A stretch of 64,000 nucleotides of DNA from SHVO01 sp041906145. GTDB lineage: Bacteria; Pseudomonadota; Alphaproteobacteria; Rhodospirillales; Rhodospirillaceae. This document shows positions 60,761-64,000 of the stretch, in pieces. The position numbers and the translations under genes were made by a program. How positions within the stretch are numbered: position 1 is the stretch's first letter; each line of letters starts with the position of its first letter. Location: assembly GCA_041906145.1 (NCBI GenBank), contig JAYRJU010000001.1, positions 620,001-684,000 of the forward strand, written 5' to 3'. Under the pieces are notes generated by a model. It was not told the origin of the DNA, made no database searches, and saw nothing but the letters and a program-made list of their open reading frames with translations.

Positions 60761-60837
60761 TGGCGCGCCCGGAAAGACTCGAACTTCCAACCTTCTGATT
60801 CGTAGTCAGATGCTCTATCCAATTGAGCTACGGGCGC
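60761..60837 (-). tRNA. tRNA-Arg, anticodon ACG
   Basis: A 77-base gene folds with acceptor stem GCGCCCG/CGGGCGC, D arm GCTCAATTGGATAGAGC, anticodon stem TCTGA/TCAGA with loop CTACGAA (ACG at plus 60801-60803), T arm with TTCGAGT, discriminator G and an encoded CCA (60761-60763). The first anticodon base A is normally deaminated to inosine by TadA to read CGU/CGC/CGA. Confidence 0.97.
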
Positions 60838-61241
60838 GCTGTTAACCCCATTTCTCCGCGGGGACCCCTTTCGGCGGACCGAACGGGCGCTTGGGATACT
60901 AAGATCATGGGGCCTATGCAAGAAAAACCTCCAGAAATTCCAAGGGGACGTTTTGGAGGGGGTAGACCCAGGGGCCGTCTCCCGGCTTGTTTGCGCTGGG
61001 GGCATCGCGTAAAGTCCCAACCGGTGCGGGGCGATGACGGATTATGATGCATCGCCAAGCCTTTGGGGCTGCTTCTCTAAGGTTTGAGTTCGGGAAAGAC
61101 CGGAACGGTTCGAGGCGCAGTGTTCACCCGGCGGATTCTTACGTCCGAATTCGGGGACCGGGTGGGATACTCACGAAGTGATTGCAGCCCAATAGGGATG
61201 CAGCGCCGACCAGGCCGGTTGTGGGGAATGAGAGAGTAAGA
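60838..61241. other. 404-bp gene-free region
   Basis: Between the tRNA and the coiled-coil lipoprotein gene. It should hold the tRNA promoter (near 60838-60900, minus strand) and the lipoprotein promoter. An inverted repeat CACCCGG...CCGGGTG lies near 61122-61165. Frames of 46-76 codons occur on both strands but are Arg/Pro/Gly-rich with weak ribosome sites, and I do not call them genes. Confidence 0.5.
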
Positions 61242-62369
61242 ATGCAGGTATTGGGGCTGTCCATAGTACGTCACGGACAAAGCAAGCTGGGCCATAAGCG
61301 CTCTCTCTTAAAGCACGTCGCCATCGCCGCCTTGGCCATCACGTTGGCTGGGTGCGCAGGTCATGGCGCGCGTCCGGCGAGCGCGGCCGAAGCCACCGGA
61401 GGCTCTGCGCATACGCAGGTCGCCGCCGCCGTGGACTCGCAGAATTTGGCGCCGGCCACGTCCTCGTCCAACCGCTTCGGACCGACCGCCGTCGGTCAGA
61501 AAGCCGCGCAATTGCGCACTGATTTTGAAAAACTGCGCACCAATACGACGACGCGCAGCGAGCAGCTTGAGACCATCCGCAAACAGACCATCGCGAACGT
61601 GAACGCCTATCACACGCTGGTCGGCAGCATCCGCTCGCGCCTGCAGATGGGCTCGACCCCCGGCAACCCGGAGCTGCTGGCGAACTGGAGCTCGGCGCAG
61701 ACGCAGCTGACCCAGATCGACGCGGATATCGCGACCCTCAATCAATTATCGGCGCAGGTATCCAGCGACGCCGGCGCCTCGGCCTTCATCCTCGAGAACA
61801 TCCGCGCGGCCTATGGCCTCTCGGGCGCGCTTGAAGATGACCACCGCCAATTGCGTATCCTGGAAGACGAAGTGAACCAGAACGCGATCGTGATCGACCG
61901 CGCGCTTCTGGATCTGAACGCCGAGATCGGCCGCCAGCAAGCTTACGTGAGCAGCGAACGCAATTCGCTGGTCGAACTGGCCGCTGAAATCAACGCCGGC
62001 CAGTCCTATCCGGCCGCCGCGTCGGCGGGACCGCGCCGCGCCGTGCCCGTGCGCAATGTCGCGACCGTGTCGGCCGAAGCCTTCGCGCAGAAGAAGCCGC
62101 TGGTCGTCATCCGTTTCGATAAGCCGGACGTCGCCTACGAACCTCAGCTTTATCAGGCCCTGTCGCGAGCCCTGGAGCGCCGCCCGGACGCGGTGTTCGA
62201 TCTGGTCGCCGTGTCGCCGCAGGGCGGCAATCCGTCCGCCGCGCGCCGCAACGCCGATACGGTGTTCGCCTCCATGACGAATATGGGCCTGCCGGCCGAA
62301 CGCGTGGCCATGGCCGCCATGCCGAGCGCCTCGGCCAAAACGCCGGAAGTGCACATCTACGTGCAGTAG
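61242..62369 (+). CDS. Coiled-coil lipoprotein with C-terminal OmpA/SPOR-like alpha-beta region
   Basis: 375 residues. The N-terminal signal is long, with the lipobox Cys at residue 38 (ALAITLAGCAG). A helical coiled coil runs from about 80 to 260 with many Gln, Glu and Arg. The C-terminal part (KKPLVVIRFDKPDVAYEPQL to the end) has the beta-alpha-beta-alpha look of envelope-binding domains, with SAARRNADTVFASMTNMG recalling OmpA-type helices. Probably a cell-envelope protein. No named family is recognised. A strong terminator follows. Confidence 0.78.
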   Translation: MQVLGLSIVRHGQSKLGHKRSLLKHVAIAALAITLAGCAGHGARPASAAEATGGSAHTQVAAAVDSQNLAPATSSSNRFGPTAVGQKAAQLRTDFEKLRTNTTTRSEQLETIRKQTIANVNAYHTLVGSIRSRLQMGSTPGNPELLANWSSAQTQLTQIDADIATLNQLSAQVSSDAGASAFILENIRAAYGLSGALEDDHRQLRILEDEVNQNAIVIDRALLDLNAEIGRQQAYVSSERNSLVELAAEINAGQSYPAAASAGPRRAVPVRNVATVSAEAFAQKKPLVVIRFDKPDVAYEPQLYQALSRALERRPDAVFDLVAVSPQGGNPSAARRNADTVFASMTNMGLPAERVAMAAMPSASAKTPEVHIYVQ

Positions 62370-62387
62370 CGCGCGTTCTTAGAACAT

Positions 62388-62430
62388 AAAACGGGCGGGA
62401 CTGAAAAATCGGTCCCGCCCGTTTTCTTTT
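62388..62430. terminator. Intrinsic terminator of the lipoprotein gene and ahpD
   Basis: AAAACGGGCGGGAC (62388-62401) and GTCCCGCCCGTTTT (62412-62425) pair perfectly over 14 bp around a 10-base loop. TTTTCTTTT follows on the plus strand. It lies between convergent genes and the A tract makes it usable for ahpD as well. Confidence 0.93.
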
Positions 62431-62444
62431 AGAAATAAGGCTTT

Positions 62445-63005
62445 TTAAGCAGCTTGGGCATTCGGCGCGATCTGCGCGGCGGCATCGGTCTCGAGCGTGA
62501 CCGCAACCGCGTGAACCACTGCGGCGATCCGTACCGCCTGCTGAACCTGCGCCGCCGAAACGCCGGCTTTGCGCAGGACTTTTTCGTGGCTGTCGATGCA
62601 CATGCCGCAGCCGTTGATGGCCGAGACGATCAGCGACCAGAGTTCGAAGTCGACCTTCTCAACACCCGGATTGGCGAGCGCGTTCATGCGAAGACGCGCG
62701 GGAAGCGTGCCGTACTCGGCATCTGACGCCAAGTGTACGAAGCGATAGTAGATGTTGTTCATCGCCATGATGGCGGCCGCGGTCTTGGCTGCGTTGAAAG
62801 CTTGGGGCGTCAGCACCGCCGCCGCGTCGGCGGACACGGCTGTGATGACCGCATCGTTACGCGAGGCGATGGCTGCGGCCAGCAGGCCACCGAACGTCTG
62901 TTGCGGCGTCAGCGTGGTATCGGCCGCGACGGACGACAGGTTCAGCCGCAGATCCTTGGCGTAGTCTGGAATCGTGTTCTTCAGGGCTTCGATGTGAGTG
63001 GTCAT
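62445..63005 (-). CDS. ahpD: AhpD-like alkylhydroperoxidase
   Basis: 186 residues. The CxxC thiols C133 and C136 with H140 lie in NGCGMCIDSHEK, the AhpD/carboxymuconolactone-decarboxylase active site. AhpD reduces AhpC, taking electrons from lipoylated enzymes. The start at 63005 has GAGGA upstream; a longer frame to 63113 would read through a poly-G tract and is rejected. It follows ahpC on the same strand with a 127-bp gap. Confidence 0.95.
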   Translation of the reverse strand: MTTHIEALKNTIPDYAKDLRLNLSSVAADTTLTPQQTFGGLLAAAIASRNDAVITAVSADAAAVLTPQAFNAAKTAAAIMAMNNIYYRFVHLASDAEYGTLPARLRMNALANPGVEKVDFELWSLIVSAINGCGMCIDSHEKVLRKAGVSAAQVQQAVRIAAVVHAVAVTLETDAAAQIAPNAQAA

Positions 63006-63087
63006 GACGTCCTCGCATGTCTTGAGAAAGGGGACGCCGCTCCGCCTGTATGAGGGGATGGACGGAGCGGCGTCATGAGCGGTCGGA

Positions 63088-63100
63088 GGGGGGGGGGGGG
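63088..63100. repeat. 13-base poly-G tract between ahpC and ahpD
   Basis: An uninterrupted run of 13 G, preceded by GGTCGGA and followed by ATCC. It sits in the leader of ahpD, 83 bp before the start. Long G runs are prone to length change by polymerase slippage, so the true length may vary among cells or be miscalled. Confidence 0.9.
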
Positions 63101-63132
63101 ATCCGGACCGCATCGCAGCTTCTAGCGGGGGA

Positions 63133-63666
63133 CTAGGCTGCCTTCAGTGTGTCTTCGCCCTTCTTCCAATTACACGGGCAAAGCTCGTCCGTTTGCAGGG
63201 CGTCGAGCACGCGCAGGACTTCTTGCGGGTTGCGCCCGACGTTCAGATCGTTCACCGCGACATAGCGAACGATATTGTCCTGGTCGGCGATGATCGTGGC
63301 GCGGAAGGCAACGCCTTCATTCGGCTCGAGCACACCCAGCGCAGACGCCAGTTCCTTCTTGATGTCGGCAAGCCACGGATACTTCACGGCACCGAGGTCT
63401 TCGCGGCTCTTGCGCCACGCGAGGTGCACGAAGTCGCTGTCGGTAGAGGCGCCGATGAGCTGGGCGTCGCGGTCCGAAAACTCGCCTTCCACGTCATTGA
63501 AGCCGATGATTTCGGTCGGGCATACGAAGGTGAAGTCCTTCGGCCAAAACACGAAAACCTTCCATTTGCCGGCGAAGCTCTGGTCGGTGAGAACCGGGAA
63601 TTCGCCGCTGGTGTCGGAAACGGCCTTAAGCGCGAAAGCCGGGAGTTTTTGTCCAATCGTGATCAT
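63133..63666 (-). CDS. ahpC: AhpC-type peroxiredoxin
   Basis: Two-Cys peroxiredoxin of 177 residues. Peroxidatic C49 lies in FTFVCPTEI and the resolving Cys is C163 or C165 in DELCPCNW. It reduces hydrogen peroxide and organic peroxides and is recycled by AhpD encoded downstream. The divergent oxyR gene and the palindrome in the 117-bp spacer point to OxyR control. Confidence 0.96.
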   Translation of the reverse strand: MITIGQKLPAFALKAVSDTSGEFPVLTDQSFAGKWKVFVFWPKDFTFVCPTEIIGFNDVEGEFSDRDAQLIGASTDSDFVHLAWRKSREDLGAVKYPWLADIKKELASALGVLEPNEGVAFRATIIADQDNIVRYVAVNDLNVGRNPQEVLRVLDALQTDELCPCNWKKGEDTLKAA

Positions 63667-63755
63667 TTTCTCTATCGTCCCTCTTGTTGGGTTGGCGGTG
63701 GGGTATGAGTTGGCGTCTGGAGAGGTATCTAAGGGACGACGAAGATTGATTCTAA

Positions 63756-63780
63756 CGATTAATAATGATTATATTAATCG
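63756..63780. promoter_or_regulatory. Probable OxyR operator between ahpC and oxyR
   Basis: CGATTAAT (63756-63763) and ATTAATCG (63773-63780) are a perfect inverted repeat with a 9-base AT-rich spacer, ending 3 bp before the oxyR ATG. The AT-rich dyad fits a LysR-type site that would repress oxyR and activate ahpC. Confidence 0.55.
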
Positions 63781-63783
63781 ATT

Positions 63784-64000
63784 ATGTCACTTAAACCCCT
63801 GCCTTCCGCCCGACAGCTGAACTATCTGGTCGCCCTCGTGGAAACCGGGCATTTCGGCCGCGCCGCCAGGAAGTGCAACGTCACCCAATCGACCTTGAGC
63901 GCGGGCATCAAAGAGCTGGAAGCGCTACTCGGCGTCACCTTGATCGAGCGCACGCGGCGCCACGTGGTTGTTACGCCCCTGGGACGCGCGGTCGCGGCCC
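63784..64000 (+). CDS. oxyR: OxyR-like LysR-family regulator, N-terminal part (cut by window edge)
   Basis: The 72 visible codons encode the LysR winged-helix domain, MSLKPLPSARQLNYLVALVE, then HFGRAARKCNVTQSTLSAGI and the wing VVTPLGRAVAA. The divergent ahpC-ahpD operon makes OxyR the best assignment, sensing peroxide through Cys residues that lie outside the window. Confidence 0.85.
   Translation, partial: MSLKPLPSARQLNYLVALVETGHFGRAARKCNVTQSTLSAGIKELEALLGVTLIERTRRHVVVTPLGRAVAA

Noticed and set aside
60907..61047. Possible 46-codon gene starting at 60907
   Set aside because: Arg/Pro/Gly-rich, no good ribosome site and no hydrophobic or known motif. It is likely chance within a gene-free region.
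63006..63113. Extended ahpD frame through the poly-G tract
   Set aside because: The translation is a proline run with no similarity to AhpD, and the ATG at 63005 has a proper ribosome site.
1..64000. CRISPR arrays, insertion sequences, prophage or integrase genes
   Set aside because: No regularly spaced repeats, transposase or integrase motifs or phage structural genes were seen on either strand.

Overview
The window looks like chromosomal DNA of a GC-rich alphaproteobacterium. The evidence is a complete tamA-tamB pair, a rhizobial-type asparaginase, a rib-like cluster of the kind seen in alphaproteobacteria, an OxyR/AhpC/AhpD set, and intergenic palindromes with an AAAACCG...CACTTTT core that resemble elements common in that class. 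The genus cannot be fixed from the sequence. There is no prophage, transposase, CRISPR array or rRNA. One tRNA (Arg, anticodon ACG) is present. Genes are tightly packed, with many ATGA or TAATG overlaps, and convergent genes often meet stop codon to stop codon.

Layout: 1-4582 carries an RND metal-efflux pump (cut by the window edge) with its adaptor, divergent from a PhoP/PhoQ-like two-component system. The shared promoter region holds operator-like repeats. 4645-14062 is an accessory catabolic stretch: an ACS-family MFS permease, an IlvD/EDD dehydratase, an SDR, two orphan ModA-like binding proteins, a lipoprotein methyltransferase, a secreted cyclase and a large secreted amidase. 14159-21235 has a Bcr/CflA-type exporter and tamB-tamA.

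21410-30277 is the most interesting region. A GTP cyclohydrolase II, a stand-alone RibD-type reductase, a PTPS-fold protein lacking key catalytic residues, a creatininase-family amidohydrolase, a BchC-like dehydrogenase, a GT4 glycosyltransferase, a methyltransferase and a cytochrome b561 sit beside a CDP-alcohol phosphatidyltransferase and a membrane-bound alkaline-phosphatase-superfamily enzyme. None of the other riboflavin genes and no FMN-riboswitch-like leader are seen. I infer a GTP-derived pyrimidine or pterin-like product that is decorated and perhaps attached to or processed at the membrane. The function is not known to me.

30406-35302 is a full MacA-MacB-TolC-type efflux operon, followed by msrA. 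35985-42385 mixes a BNR-repeat propeller with a MoaD/ThiS-like protein, a probable 41-residue membrane peptide, threonine dehydratase plus asparaginase, an isochorismatase-family hydrolase, two tiny genes, a PAS-type protein and an enoyl-CoA hydratase. 42389-51079 has an ATP/ADP-translocase-like carrier, an MFS exporter, small membrane proteins, an HD hydrolase, a receiver with Glu in place of the phospho-acceptor Asp, a ferredoxin-reductase-like flavoprotein and an acyl-CoA synthetase. 51080-60721 has a lipoprotein, two GSTs, an ABC exporter, a CHRD protein, a pirin and two S1/P1 nucleases flanking a ketopantoate reductase. After the tRNA come a coiled-coil lipoprotein and the peroxide-defence genes ahpD, ahpC and the start of oxyR. 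Starts were moved from the longest frame wherever a signal peptide, Shine-Dalgarno sequence or gene overlap supported a better choice.
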